A program made the translations under genes and the position numbers. DNA of 64,000 bases from an uncultured Winogradskyella sp. (GTDB lineage Bacteria > Bacteroidota > Bacteroidia > Flavobacteriales > Flavobacteriaceae), in NCBI RefSeq assembly GCF_947501905.1, contig NZ_CANMXL010000003.1, positions 248,001-312,000 of the forward strand, written 5' to 3'. Positions 1-8,407 of the stretch are shown here, piece after piece. Position 1 is the stretch's first letter. Every line of letters starts with the position of its first letter. A model generated the notes under the pieces. That model ran no database searches, was not told where the DNA came from, and saw nothing but the letters and a program-made list of their open reading frames with translations.

Positions 1-966
1 ACTTATGTAGGTTATGTATTTGAGTTTAATAATGATGGAACAATATTAGTCACTCAAGGGTCAAATACTTTCAATGGAACATGGGAAGCTTCAGGTTCTG
101 GCAACAATATATCAGTGACTATAAATGTTACGGGGTTAACGGATTTCAATGATACGTGGAACTTGCATGAAATAGAACAAGAAGCAGGAGAAGTAAAAGT
201 TGATTTAAGGTTAGATGATGATAGGTTGCGTTTTGAAAGCGATTGTTCAAGTGGAGGAAGCATTGATGATTCAGCTTTAGTAAACGCACTTACTAACGGA
301 GATTGGTACGTAACTTACTTCTTTGATGATACAGATGAAACTGCTGACTTTGCAGATTACACTTTCATTTTTGCATCTGATAATACAGCAACAGCAACCG
401 ATATGTCTGGAACTACGAATGGTTCTTGGTCAACAACATCAGGAGATAATACTGAACTAGGGCTGAACTTAAACTTTGGTACAAGTATTCCGCTTGATGA
501 AATAGCAGATGATTGGGATGTTCTTGAAGTAACAAACGATATTATTAGATTAAAAGATATTAGTGGTGGAGATGGCTCAGAAGACTTTTTGACCTTTGAG
601 CGAACACCTTTTGACGGTGGCAATGGAAATGATGATTTAAATACAATTTTATCAGATGGATTATGGATTGTAGCGTCATACACTGAAGATACAAATGACC
701 AAACCGCTAACTACACAGGTTATGAATTAGATTTTAATATGGATGGTACAGTTTCGGCTTCAAATGGTACAGATACTAATAATGGAACTTGGAATGTATT
801 TAGTTCAGGTAATCAAATAGCTCTAAATTTTGGTACAGATATACCTTTCGATGAATTTAATGATGACGACTGGGATGTTATTTCAGTATCAGACACAGAA
901 GTAACAATTCAAGATGTGAGTGGTGGAAATGGTGGAACTGACACATTAACCCTACAAAAAATATAA
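1..966 (+). CDS. Lipocalin-like repeat protein, 5'-truncated by window edge
   Basis: The frame is open back to base 1, so the start lies outside the window. The visible 321 residues hold at least three copies of a roughly 100-residue unit: a G-x-W strand, then a GYxFxFNxDGT strand, then NGTW, then DEFNDDWDV, then SGGNGGTDTLT. This looks like the lipocalin-like beta-barrel repeats common in flavobacterial lipoproteins. The protein is probably exported, but the signal peptide is not visible. The next gene is a single-repeat relative 25 bp downstream on the same strand, so the pair looks co-transcribed. The ligand is unknown. The family assignment is by pattern only. Confidence 0.6.
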   Translation, partial: TYVGYVFEFNNDGTILVTQGSNTFNGTWEASGSGNNISVTINVTGLTDFNDTWNLHEIEQEAGEVKVDLRLDDDRLRFESDCSSGGSIDDSALVNALTNGDWYVTYFFDDTDETADFADYTFIFASDNTATATDMSGTTNGSWSTTSGDNTELGLNLNFGTSIPLDEIADDWDVLEVTNDIIRLKDISGGDGSEDFLTFERTPFDGGNGNDDLNTILSDGLWIVASYTEDTNDQTANYTGYELDFNMDGTVSASNGTDTNNGTWNVFSSGNQIALNFGTDIPFDEFNDDDWDVISVSDTEVTIQDVSGGNGGTDTLTLQKI

Positions 967-991
967 TTTTAATCTATTTAAAACTATAATC

Positions 992-1471
992 ATGAAAAAA
1001 AGATTTTATTTCGGTTTATTGATAATGCTAAGTTTTTCTCTGATGTCAACAACATGTTCAACAGATGATGATGACGGAAGCCCAAACGATAATAGTCAGC
1101 AAATTGCTCAAGCTGTAAGTACAGCTCAGTCTGGAACATGGAGAATTACAAATTTCAATGACTCTGGTCAAAATGAAACTTCAGATTTTAACGGCTATAA
1201 CTTTAGCTTTAATTCTGACGGAACTTTAGTAGCGACTAACGGTTCAAATACCGTAAATGGTACTTGGTCTGTTACTGATGACAGCAGTAGCAGTAGCAGT
1301 AGTAGCGATGATATTGATTTCAATATTTTCTTTCCAGTCCCAGCCAGCAATAATTTTGAAGATTTAAATGATGATTGGGATATTGTCTCTATATCATCTA
1401 CTAGAATAGAATTAATTGATATAAGTGGAGGAAATGGGGGCACTGATATGCTCACATTTGAGAAAAATTAA
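992..1471 (+). CDS. Lipocalin-like lipoprotein with serine tract
   Basis: A 159-residue protein with a lipoprotein signal peptide (LSFSLMSTTC, cysteine near residue 22) followed by an acidic DDDDG linker, typical of exported Bacteroidota lipoproteins. The mature part has one unit of the fold seen in the preceding gene: GTWRITNF, NGYNFSFNSDGT, NGTW, DLNDDWDI, SGGNGGTDMLTFE. A run of seven serines, encoded by AGC/AGT repeats at about 1281-1305, sits between the middle strands. A strong terminator follows at 1540. The function is unknown; it could be a surface-exposed small-ligand-binding or adhesion-related protein. Confidence 0.6.
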   Translation: MKKRFYFGLLIMLSFSLMSTTCSTDDDDGSPNDNSQQIAQAVSTAQSGTWRITNFNDSGQNETSDFNGYNFSFNSDGTLVATNGSNTVNGTWSVTDDSSSSSSSSDDIDFNIFFPVPASNNFEDLNDDWDIVSISSTRIELIDISGGNGGTDMLTFEKN

Positions 1472-1539
1472 AGAAAAAGAAGAATTAGTTAGTCAAGTAA
1501 TCGCTCCCTCTCTGCCCCAAAATATTTGATTAATAGCAG

Positions 1540-1570
1540 ACCAACCATGATTATCATGGTTGGTTTTTTT
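1540..1570 (+). terminator. Rho-independent terminator
   Basis: An 11-bp perfect stem, ACCAACCATGA at 1540-1550 and TCATGGTTGGT at 1554-1564 with a TTA loop, followed by a T-run. It ends the lipocalin-like gene pair. Confidence 0.85.
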
Positions 1571-1651
1571 AAATTAGATTGCAATTTAAATACACTGAGT
1601 ATAAATTATCTTATTTAATGATTTATTCTTCAGATAAAACTCTAATTGCTT

Positions 1652-2065
1652 TTACACTTTAAATACTTCTTCAAGATTCTTAAAACTCTTAAATTCTAAC
1701 ATATACCCGTTAGGGTCTGTTACAAAAAAAGACAGGTGTTCACCTGACTTATTTTTTAAAAAAGTAGTTTGGGTAGTTAGTTCTAAATTCTCATTTGTTA
1801 GCTTAGAATACATTTTACCCCAAGAGTCGATGTCAAGAATTATTCCAAAATGAAAAGATGACAAGACCTTTCCTTCAAAAGCATACTTTGGATTAGTAAA
1901 ATCAAATTTACCTACTTGTGTGAATGTAACTTGATGTCCAAACAAATTTATATCGACCCAATTATTTGCATATCTTCCTAAGTTTGCGCCAATGGTATCT
2001 ACGTAAAACATTTTAGTTTCAACTACGTTGTTGCAGGGTAATGATAAGTGAAATAGATTATCCAT
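1652..2065 (-). CDS. VOC-family (glyoxalase/bleomycin resistance-like) protein
   Basis: A 137-residue protein with the vicinal oxygen chelate pattern: an N-terminal HLSLPC strand, a central FHFGIIL strand, and a C-terminal DPNGYMLEFK. The likely metal ligands His6, His72 and Glu124 are present, and the length fits a single two-module VOC domain. The substrate cannot be read from sequence; NCBI-type names would be glyoxalase or dioxygenase-like. It is the last gene of the minus-strand run that starts with the polyamine genes, 18 bp after the preceding small ORF. Confidence 0.75.
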   Translation of the reverse strand: MDNLFHLSLPCNNVVETKMFYVDTIGANLGRYANNWVDINLFGHQVTFTQVGKFDFTNPKYAFEGKVLSSFHFGIILDIDSWGKMYSKLTNENLELTTQTTFLKNKSGEHLSFFVTDPNGYMLEFKSFKNLEEVFKV

Positions 2066-2083
2066 TAGATTAAAATTTATTAG

Positions 2084-2344
2084 TTAAACTAGTTTTAATT
2101 TCATGATTCTGAATGTCAAAAAATCTTCATCATCTAAATCATTAATAAATTCTTTATAGGTTACTTCAAAAGTAGAACCAATATATTCTTCACTACGTAG
2201 ATTAAATTCTTCTAAAACAGCAGTATTTACTTCTTCAAAAACAATTAGTTCATCAAATGAAAATCGAAAAGTAAAAAATCCATCAAGGTGCTTAACAAAT
2301 ATACCTTCTTCAGTTCTGATTTCTTCTGTACTATAGTAATTCAT
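2084..2344 (-). CDS. Small hypothetical protein
   Basis: An acidic 86-residue protein without signal peptide or membrane segment. It is rich in Phe, Glu and beta-prone stretches (GFFTFRFSF, FEVTYKEF). I recognise no family. It lies between two other minus-strand genes with short gaps (18 and about 36 bp), and its codon use fits its neighbours, so it is probably real and part of the same transcript. No function is proposed. Confidence 0.55.
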   Translation of the reverse strand: MNYYSTEEIRTEEGIFVKHLDGFFTFRFSFDELIVFEEVNTAVLEEFNLRSEEYIGSTFEVTYKEFINDLDDEDFLTFRIMKLKLV

Positions 2345-2380
2345 AAAATGTCAATTTTAATTTAATGTTTATTATTTAGT

Positions 2381-2686
2381 TTAATCCTCTTCAAAATCAC
2401 CATCACTTAGTGAATCAAAGTCTACATTGTCGGAATCTTTTTTACTTTCTTTATCATATTCATCATCACCATCTTCAAATTCTTCCATGGCCTGTATTAA
2501 TCGTTTCCCAACTTTTACAAGATATATAGTGCCTTCTGTTCTTATCTCAACAGCTTCTATATGTTCATTTTGAGCATTCCTAAATGCAATTATATCCTTA
2601 TCTTCATATCCGTCTGGAAATTTCTCAACTAAAAGATTTAGTAACTCTTCATTTAGTTTTTGATAGTCAACAATTTTACGTATCAT
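2381..2686 (-). CDS. Conserved flavobacterial small acidic protein
   Basis: Starting at the internal MIRKIVDYQKL methionine gives 101 residues and clears the NUDIX stop. An upstream ATG at 2707 would add seven residues and overlap the NUDIX gene by 11 bp. The body (LLVEKFPDGYEDKDIIAFRNA) resembles a short family often found in Flavobacteriaceae and sometimes misnamed DNA primase. The tail from about residue 70 is almost wholly Asp, Glu and Ser. It is cytosolic with no recognised domain, and its role is unknown. Confidence 0.65.
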   Translation of the reverse strand: MIRKIVDYQKLNEELLNLLVEKFPDGYEDKDIIAFRNAQNEHIEAVEIRTEGTIYLVKVGKRLIQAMEEFEDGDDEYDKESKKDSDNVDFDSLSDGDFEED

Positions 2687-2696
2687 TAGTTTGGTT

Positions 2697-3104
2697 TTAG
2701 CTTGCATTTTTATGCAGGTTAAGTTGTTGTTTTAATATAAACCCTTGTTTTTTAGTGACATTAGAGATTGCATATTTAATGTTAAACCACTTTAAAAGGT
2801 TAAACTTATTTGGTTCGTTTATTTTGAATTTTTTGTTCGTTGTTTTGAGCCTATAATAACGAGTAGTTATTTTAACTTTTGCTTTCTTCTTTTTAAATGA
2901 GAAAATATATTCAAGGTCTTGTTTGCTTACCTTTACCCCAAGTTCCTCTTTAATTTCCCTAATCAACCCTTCTTTATGGGATTCATTAGATTTGACGATA
3001 CCACCAGCGAAGGACAAGCGTTTTTCTCTGTCAATTCTTTTTAAGAGTAGTACTTTACCTTTTTCTATAATAACAACCTTTGCCTTTATAATTTCTTTTT
3101 TCAT
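2697..3104 (-). CDS. NUDIX hydrolase
   Basis: A 135-residue protein with a complete Nudix box at residues 35-57: G35, E41, R49-E50, E53-E54, G56. This motif binds the divalent metal that hydrolyses nucleoside diphosphates linked to another group. The protein is single-domain and cytosolic. The substrate is unknown; small stand-alone members include MutT-like, ADP-ribose and nucleotide-sugar hydrolases. It follows the deoxyhypusine-synthase-like gene by 8 bp on the same strand, so it probably belongs to the polyamine transcript, though a functional link is not evident. Confidence 0.85.
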   Translation of the reverse strand: MKKEIIKAKVVIIEKGKVLLLKRIDREKRLSFAGGIVKSNESHKEGLIREIKEELGVKVSKQDLEYIFSFKKKKAKVKITTRYYRLKTTNKKFKINEPNKFNLLKWFNIKYAISNVTKKQGFILKQQLNLHKNAS

Positions 3105-3112
3105 TTCTTTTA

Positions 3113-4099
3113 TTACATGTCTAATAAATAAGCGAAAATTAAAGGTGCTACTATAGTAGCATCACTTTCAATGATAAACTTAGGTGTATCAATACCTAAT
3201 TTTCCCCAAGTAATTTTTTCGTTAGGCACAGCTCCTGAATAAGAACCATAACTTGTTGTAGAATCACTAATTTGACAGAAGTAACTCCAAAAAGGTGTGT
3301 CGGTACGTTCCATATCTTGATATAACATTGGAACAACACAAATAGGGAAATCACCAGCTATTCCACCACCAATTTGAAAAAATCCAATCCCTTTACTTGA
3401 GTTATCGGTATACCAATCTGCTAAAAAGGTCATATACTCAATTCCAGATTTCATAATACTTGAATTGATTTCTCCTTTTAAAACGTAACTTGCAAAAATA
3501 TTTCCCATTGTACTGTCCTCCCATCCAGGGCATACAATTGGCAAATTCTTTTCTGCTGCTGCATACATCCAAGAATCTTTTAGGTCGATTTCATAATATT
3601 CCTCCAAAACTCCTGATAGTAATAGCTTGTACATATACTCATGTGGAAGATATCGTTCTCCGTTTACATCTGCTTTTTTCCATATTTCAAAAATGTGTTT
3701 TTGTAATCTTCTAAATGCTTCTTCTTCTGGGATGCATGTATCTGTGACACGATTAAGTCCTTGTTCTAATAAATTCCATTCTTGCTTTGGGGTTAAATCT
3801 CTGTAATTAGGAACTCTTTTATAGTGTGAATGTGCTACTAAATTCATAATATCTTCTTCTAAATTTGCCCCTGTACAAGAAATAATTTGAACCTTATCTT
3901 GTCGTATCATTTCAGCAAATATTTTTCCTATTTCAGCAGTACTCATAGCTCCCGCTAAAGACACTAACATTTTTGCTCCACTCTGTAATTGAGACTCGTA
4001 AGCTTTTGCTGCATCTACCAAAGTAGCGGCATTAAAATGTAAGTAATACTCTTCTATAAAGTTTGAAATAGCTCCTTTAGTAGTTGTCATCTTCATCAA
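3113..4099 (-). CDS. Deoxyhypusine synthase-like family protein
   Basis: A 328-residue member of the deoxyhypusine synthase fold. The NAD-binding Rossmann-like stretches (KMLVSLAGAMSTAEIG, IISCTGANLEED) and the C-terminal WGK motif are visible. The lysine at about residue 300 matches the lysine that forms the aminobutyl-enzyme intermediate in eukaryotic enzymes. Bacteria lack eIF5A, so bacterial members more likely move an aminobutyl group between polyamines, for example making homospermidine. Its start overlaps the 3' end of the agmatinase gene by 23 bp, which supports a role in polyamine metabolism. The exact product is not provable from sequence. Confidence 0.85.
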   Translation of the reverse strand: MMKMTTTKGAISNFIEEYYLHFNAATLVDAAKAYESQLQSGAKMLVSLAGAMSTAEIGKIFAEMIRQDKVQIISCTGANLEEDIMNLVAHSHYKRVPNYRDLTPKQEWNLLEQGLNRVTDTCIPEEEAFRRLQKHIFEIWKKADVNGERYLPHEYMYKLLLSGVLEEYYEIDLKDSWMYAAAEKNLPIVCPGWEDSTMGNIFASYVLKGEINSSIMKSGIEYMTFLADWYTDNSSKGIGFFQIGGGIAGDFPICVVPMLYQDMERTDTPFWSYFCQISDSTTSYGSYSGAVPNEKITWGKLGIDTPKFIIESDATIVAPLIFAYLLDM

Positions 4100-5015
4100 A
4101 TTTTAAATAGTTTCCTAAACGGTTTGATTCTTCATAAGTATCATCATAATTTTCTTCTTCATCTTGATTCTGAAACTTGTAACTTAACATCTTGTAATAC
4201 AATTTAGCTGCTAAGAAGTCTGATGATTTTTCATTTTCATTAGGACATAGTTCTACAATATCAAAACCAACCACATTTTTCTCTTTAAAAACTTCTTTTA
4301 AAAACTCTAAAGTTTCATACCAAAACAATCCTCCTGGTTCAGGTGTTCCCGTACTTGGTAATATAGAAGGGTCAAAAGCATCCAAATCAAAAGTGATAAA
4401 TACATTCTTTGTTATTTGGTCTATTGCTGAATCCATCCATGTATCATCAGTAACTATCTCATGGGCAAAATAGGTTTTGTCAAAATCCATTACAGACTTT
4501 TCTTGTACATCCATAGAACGAATGCCAACTTGAATTAAGTTCGTGTTCTGACTTGCTTCATAAACTGCACAGGCATGATTGCAAGCACTTCCCTCATAGG
4601 ATTTTCTTAAATCAGCATGCGCATCAATATGTAAAACAGTTAGGTTCTGAAACACCTCGTTAAAAGCTCTTATAGTTCCTATTGAAACTGAATGTTCTCC
4701 CCCAATAATGGTAACAAACTTATTCTTCTTTATATATTTTTTAGTCTCTTGGTGCACGACATCTACCATAGCTTCAGGCGTGGCATTTAAGGTAACTGGT
4801 TCGGTAAGGTAAATTCCATTTTTATAGACTTCTGAATCTGTTTCTATATCATAGAGTTCCATATTTTCTGAAGCTTCCAAAAAGGCTTTAGGACCTTTAT
4901 CAGCACCTTTTTGCCATGTACTTGTACCATCATAAGGCACAGGTATTAAAACAATCTTTGATGTCTCTAATTTCGCATATTCATCTGGTATCCCAGCATA
5001 GGTTTTAGTTTTCAT
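4077..5015 (-). CDS. speB: Agmatinase (SpeB-like ureohydrolase)
   Basis: A 312-residue ureohydrolase with the binuclear manganese signature motifs GGEHSVS, HIDAHADLR and TFDLDAFDP. It would hydrolyse agmatine to putrescine and urea in the cytosol, taking its substrate from the arginine decarboxylase encoded one base upstream. The last 30 or so residues are an unusual acidic tail (EEENYDDTYEES). Its final codons are shared with the start of the next gene, which suggests translational coupling. The arginase alternative is less likely because of the adjacent arginine decarboxylase. Confidence 0.9.
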   Translation of the reverse strand: MKTKTYAGIPDEYAKLETSKIVLIPVPYDGTSTWQKGADKGPKAFLEASENMELYDIETDSEVYKNGIYLTEPVTLNATPEAMVDVVHQETKKYIKKNKFVTIIGGEHSVSIGTIRAFNEVFQNLTVLHIDAHADLRKSYEGSACNHACAVYEASQNTNLIQVGIRSMDVQEKSVMDFDKTYFAHEIVTDDTWMDSAIDQITKNVFITFDLDAFDPSILPSTGTPEPGGLFWYETLEFLKEVFKEKNVVGFDIVELCPNENEKSSDFLAAKLYYKMLSYKFQNQDEEENYDDTYEESNRLGNYLKFDEDDNY

Positions 5016-5016
5016 T

Positions 5017-6477
5017 TTATGAGTTAGCTAATTGTAATTCTGTTTTAGAATTTGATTGCGTTGTTGTTTTTAATTTTAAGTTTTTACCATAACCTAATAT
5101 CTGCATCAGGTCTTCACTTTTTTGTTGTTCTCTGTATAGCTCTGTTATTATATTTCCTTTACTATCTTTATTAATTAAGATATGCTTTGGTGCTGGAATT
5201 AAACAATGTTGTAAGCCTCCATAACCTCCAATGGTCTCTTGGTACGCACCAGTATTAAAAAAGCCTATATAAAGTGGTTTATCTTTATGGTACTTCGGTA
5301 AGTAAATGGCATTGATATGCTGTTCACTATTATAATAGTCGTCACTATCACAAGTTAAACCTCCTAATAGCACTCTTTCGTAGTTATCATTCCACCTATT
5401 AATAGGCAACATCACAAAACGTTTATTAATTGCCCAAGTGTCTGGAAGCGTTGTAATAAAAGATGAGTTTATCATATTCCATTTCTCTCTATCATTTTGT
5501 TGTTTTTGATAGAGCACTTCATAAATTGCACCACCACTTTCACCTACAGTAAAGCTTCCAAATTCAGTGAAGATATTAGGCACTTCTACTTCTTCTTCAT
5601 CGCAAGCGAGTTTAATTTGATTTACGATTTCATCAATCATGTACCGATAATCAAAATCAAAAGCCAGTGAATTTTTTATAGGAAAACCACCACCAATATT
5701 CAAACTATTTAATGATGGACAAATCTTTTTTAAACTTGTATATACTTTTAGACATTTTAGTAGTTCATTCCAATAATAAGCATTGTCTCTAATTCCAGTA
5801 TTGATAAAGAAGTGCAACATCTTTAGCTCCACTTGAGGGTTTTCTTTTATCTGCTTATTGTAAAAAGGAACTATGTTTTTGTAGCCGATACCTAATCTCG
5901 AAGTATAAAACTCAAACTTTGGTTCTTCTTCTGAGGCAATGCGAATACCAATATTGAATTTCCCTTCTATTTCGCTGGATAGTAAATCTATTTCCTCATA
6001 ATTGTCAATTATAGGAATGCAATTTCTGTGGCCATTATTAATAAGTCTGGCAATGTTAGAAATGTATTGTTCTCTTTTAAAGCCATTACAGATAATGAAA
6101 GTGTCTTGGTTTATTTTGCCTTCTGTTTTTAGGCTTTCAACAATATCAATATCAAAAGCTGAGGATGTTTCAATATGAATATCATTTTTTAAAGCTTCAT
6201 CCAAAACATGCTTAAAATGTGAACTTTTAGTACAATAACAGTATTTATAGGCACCACTATAGTTGTGATTCTTAATAGCACTATTAAACCATTCTTTAGC
6301 TCTGATAATATTATTAGAAATCTGCGGTAAGTAGGTGAATTTTAAAGGTGTCCCATAAGTTTCTACTAATTCATTTAAGTCTAAACCGTGAAACAATAGA
6401 TTATCTTCCTCTAATGTAAATTCAGATTGAGGAAAGTCAAATGTCTGATTGATTAAATCAACATACTTAGTATTCAT
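5017..6477 (-). CDS. speA: Biosynthetic arginine decarboxylase
   Basis: A PLP fold-III decarboxylase that converts arginine to agmatine. Visible elements are YCTKSS with the PLP lysine near the N-terminus, the GGGFPIKNS phosphate-binding glycine loop, and GLTCDSDDYY, the active-site Cys-Asp segment. The chosen start is the internal MNTKYVDL methionine, giving 486 residues close to other Bacteroidota enzymes. An ATG at 6513 adds 12 residues but lies inside a stem-loop. The stop is one base before agmatinase, so the genes are coupled. It heads the polyamine operon. Confidence 0.9.
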   Translation of the reverse strand: MNTKYVDLINQTFDFPQSEFTLEEDNLLFHGLDLNELVETYGTPLKFTYLPQISNNIIRAKEWFNSAIKNHNYSGAYKYCYCTKSSHFKHVLDEALKNDIHIETSSAFDIDIVESLKTEGKINQDTFIICNGFKREQYISNIARLINNGHRNCIPIIDNYEEIDLLSSEIEGKFNIGIRIASEEEPKFEFYTSRLGIGYKNIVPFYNKQIKENPQVELKMLHFFINTGIRDNAYYWNELLKCLKVYTSLKKICPSLNSLNIGGGFPIKNSLAFDFDYRYMIDEIVNQIKLACDEEEVEVPNIFTEFGSFTVGESGGAIYEVLYQKQQNDREKWNMINSSFITTLPDTWAINKRFVMLPINRWNDNYERVLLGGLTCDSDDYYNSEQHINAIYLPKYHKDKPLYIGFFNTGAYQETIGGYGGLQHCLIPAPKHILINKDSKGNIITELYREQQKSEDLMQILGYGKNLKLKTTTQSNSKTELQLANS

Positions 6478-6812
6478 CTTAGATTTTATAAAAGTTATTT
6501 GAAAAGAAGGCATGATAAAACACCTTCACGAAGTGAGGTCAAATAAGTTTTATCAAATCATAATCTGATATTGTGCTTTGGGGACAAAACACAAATTGTA
6601 CTGCGCAGTAAAAATTTTAATTGTGGAAGTTAGCTCTAAATTTCGGGTACTTACACCATAAGCTGCTTTTGAATTTGACTTCCTAATTTTCAAAAGCCCG
6701 AACGTAAAAACAGTTTTCACTTTGTTCAGCTAAAAGCTCCTATGATAAAAGCTTTAGAAAACTAAAGTAAACACAAAAAATCAAATAAAAAATTAAAATA
6801 AATAAATTTCCG
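6478..6812. other. Intergenic region between speA and integrase
   Basis: 335 bp without a credible gene. It holds the speA leader with the stem-loop at 6513-6555 and an AT-rich stretch next to the integrase stop. If the accessory region has a left attachment site it should be here, but I could not match a direct repeat to any sequence near 12-17 kb. Confidence 0.5.
6513..6555 (-). promoter_or_regulatory. Nested inverted repeat in speA leader
   Basis: The outer arms are TGATAAAAC (6513-6521) and GTTTTATCA (6547-6555). Inside them CCTTCAC (6523-6529) pairs with GTGAGG (6533-6538) with one bulged base. Transcribed leftwards it would fold into a long stem-loop just upstream of the arginine decarboxylase start. 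It could act as a leader attenuator or mRNA stabiliser, or mark an element end. Confidence 0.45.
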
Positions 6813-8066
6813 TCATTCAAAAATTTTCATAGTCAATCCTTTAGCCACGATTTCTGCATCTAGGTAATGTGTATTTAATACTTTCATGCCACCATGAGAA
6901 CTTAATTCTATCATATCGTCACCAGCTGATTTATTTAAATATGATAGGTAAGTCTTTCTTAGGATTTTGAACTTTGCTGGCTTTAATTCTGGGAAAGCTT
7001 GCTTATAATAATGACTAAATCCTTTTGATAACGCTGCCATCATTGTAGTATACTTGATTTTTCTATTAGGTTCTAGAATAAATAAATCACTACCCTTTAA
7101 ATCGTCAAGTCCAAGTTCATACAATAATGACTCTAGGTCAGGACCAATTGGAATAAATTTCTTTTTATACTTTTTACCTGTATATCTTTCTACCTTAAGA
7201 TTATCGACCACTAGCATCAGGCAGTGATTTTTTTCACTATAACCAATATCGTTCCACGACAAGGTTACTAACTCTTCTCTTCGAAGTCCAGTATATAATG
7301 CAAGCTTTAACCCATCTTTTAAATAGGGTCTGTAATGATTCTTAATTTCTTTTCTTAGACCACCCAATTGCTGATATTGTGATTTAGTATTAATGGCATC
7401 TATCACACCTTCAAATTCTTCTTTTGTAATTGCTCTAGTATTATATTCGGGTGTTTCAATTGTGATTTTCTTAAATGGATTTTTCATTGATATACCGACA
7501 TGATTTATCATGTGATTTATAAAGCAATTAACTGTTTTTAATTTTGAAGGTAATGTTGTTTCAGCGTATTTATCTCTAATATATTTAAACCAGAAACCAA
7601 CGTGTATATCGTTGAGGTCTGCAATTTTCAAAGTTTCAACTTTTACCCTATTTTTTCTCAAAATATCAATAAGTTGTTGAATCGTGGCTTTAAGATTTTT
7701 AAAATAGTCCTCTGTTAGGTCTTGTTTAAGGTGCTCAGGAACTCCATCCCCTTTTTTAAACTTAATAAACATATTAGCTGCTTCAAGAATTGAAATTTCA
7801 TTAACATCCACTTGGTCGAGTTTTTCCTTGTCTTTGAAAACACCATTTTTCACATCTTTTTTAAATTGTATAGCGTACTGAAGTGCTAAGTCAAAATCCT
7901 TAGTTTGATGCAGCTTCACTCTCCTACGCATACCATCAGTGACAATTGATTTATAATGATGGTATCCATCATGGTTGCAGATAGGGTTATCATAATTAAA
8001 TTGTTTATGACACTTGGTGCAATATACCCTCAGACCATATCTATTTTTTAAAATTTTTAATTTCAT
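6813..8066 (-). CDS. Tyrosine recombinase (phage-type integrase)
   Basis: 417 residues. The N-terminus has a CxxC...CxH zinc-ribbon-like segment (C16, C19, C30, H32), then a SAM-like core-binding domain (about 90-200), then the catalytic domain. Catalytic candidates are R262 in YTGLRREE, a lysine in the KKYKKK hairpin, R370, H391 in SSHGG and nucleophile Y401 in THYLD. The usual HxxR histidine is a lysine (K367), a tolerated substitution. It probably inserts and excises the accessory element. The excisionase-like gene overlaps its start by one base. Its presence beside core polyamine genes marks the left part of the accessory region. Confidence 0.88.
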   Translation of the reverse strand: MKLKILKNRYGLRVYCTKCHKQFNYDNPICNHDGYHHYKSIVTDGMRRRVKLHQTKDFDLALQYAIQFKKDVKNGVFKDKEKLDQVDVNEISILEAANMFIKFKKGDGVPEHLKQDLTEDYFKNLKATIQQLIDILRKNRVKVETLKIADLNDIHVGFWFKYIRDKYAETTLPSKLKTVNCFINHMINHVGISMKNPFKKITIETPEYNTRAITKEEFEGVIDAINTKSQYQQLGGLRKEIKNHYRPYLKDGLKLALYTGLRREELVTLSWNDIGYSEKNHCLMLVVDNLKVERYTGKKYKKKFIPIGPDLESLLYELGLDDLKGSDLFILEPNRKIKYTTMMAALSKGFSHYYKQAFPELKPAKFKILRKTYLSYLNKSAGDDMIELSSHGGMKVLNTHYLDAEIVAKGLTMKIFE

Positions 8067-8407
8067 TATTTGATATACTTATTGTCAATATGATTCCGAT
8101 TTATTTTTGCTTTTTTAATATTAGGATATAGTTCTTGAATAGCTTTAACCATAGCTTTATCATCTGTTTTTGCATCATATATTTCGAACCAGTTATTCGG
8201 ATAACATGTCCTCAGCTCTTTTACTATAATTTGTTGCTGTTTAAACTCAAATAGGAATTTATGTACTACGTCCTTATTCCCAATGTTAGATATTGGAATG
8301 TTATTATCTCTCAACCAATTTTTTGCAGACCGAGAATCTTTAAGCCCAAGAGATTCAGCAACTTCTTTTATTTGGAGGTATTCAATATGTAAAAATAATA
8401 ATAGCAT
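8066..8407 (-). CDS. Excisionase-like small HTH protein
   Basis: 113 residues with an N-terminal segment YLQIKEVAESLGLKDSRSAKNW that matches the winged-helix/MerR-like fold of recombination directionality factors, followed by a basic C-terminal region. It ends on the first base of the integrase start codon, the usual coupling of xis and int. It probably helps choose excision over integration. It could also be just a transcription regulator of the integrase. The ATG lies in a short AGCATATGCT palindrome. Confidence 0.55.
   Translation of the reverse strand: MLLLFLHIEYLQIKEVAESLGLKDSRSAKNWLRDNNIPISNIGNKDVVHKFLFEFKQQQIIVKELRTCYPNNWFEIYDAKTDDKAMVKAIQELYPNIKKAKINRNHIDNKYIK

Noticed and set aside
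3113..4099. Eukaryotic contamination because of deoxyhypusine synthase similarity
   Set aside because: The gene overlaps the bacterial agmatinase gene, and DHS-like proteins are known in bacteria.
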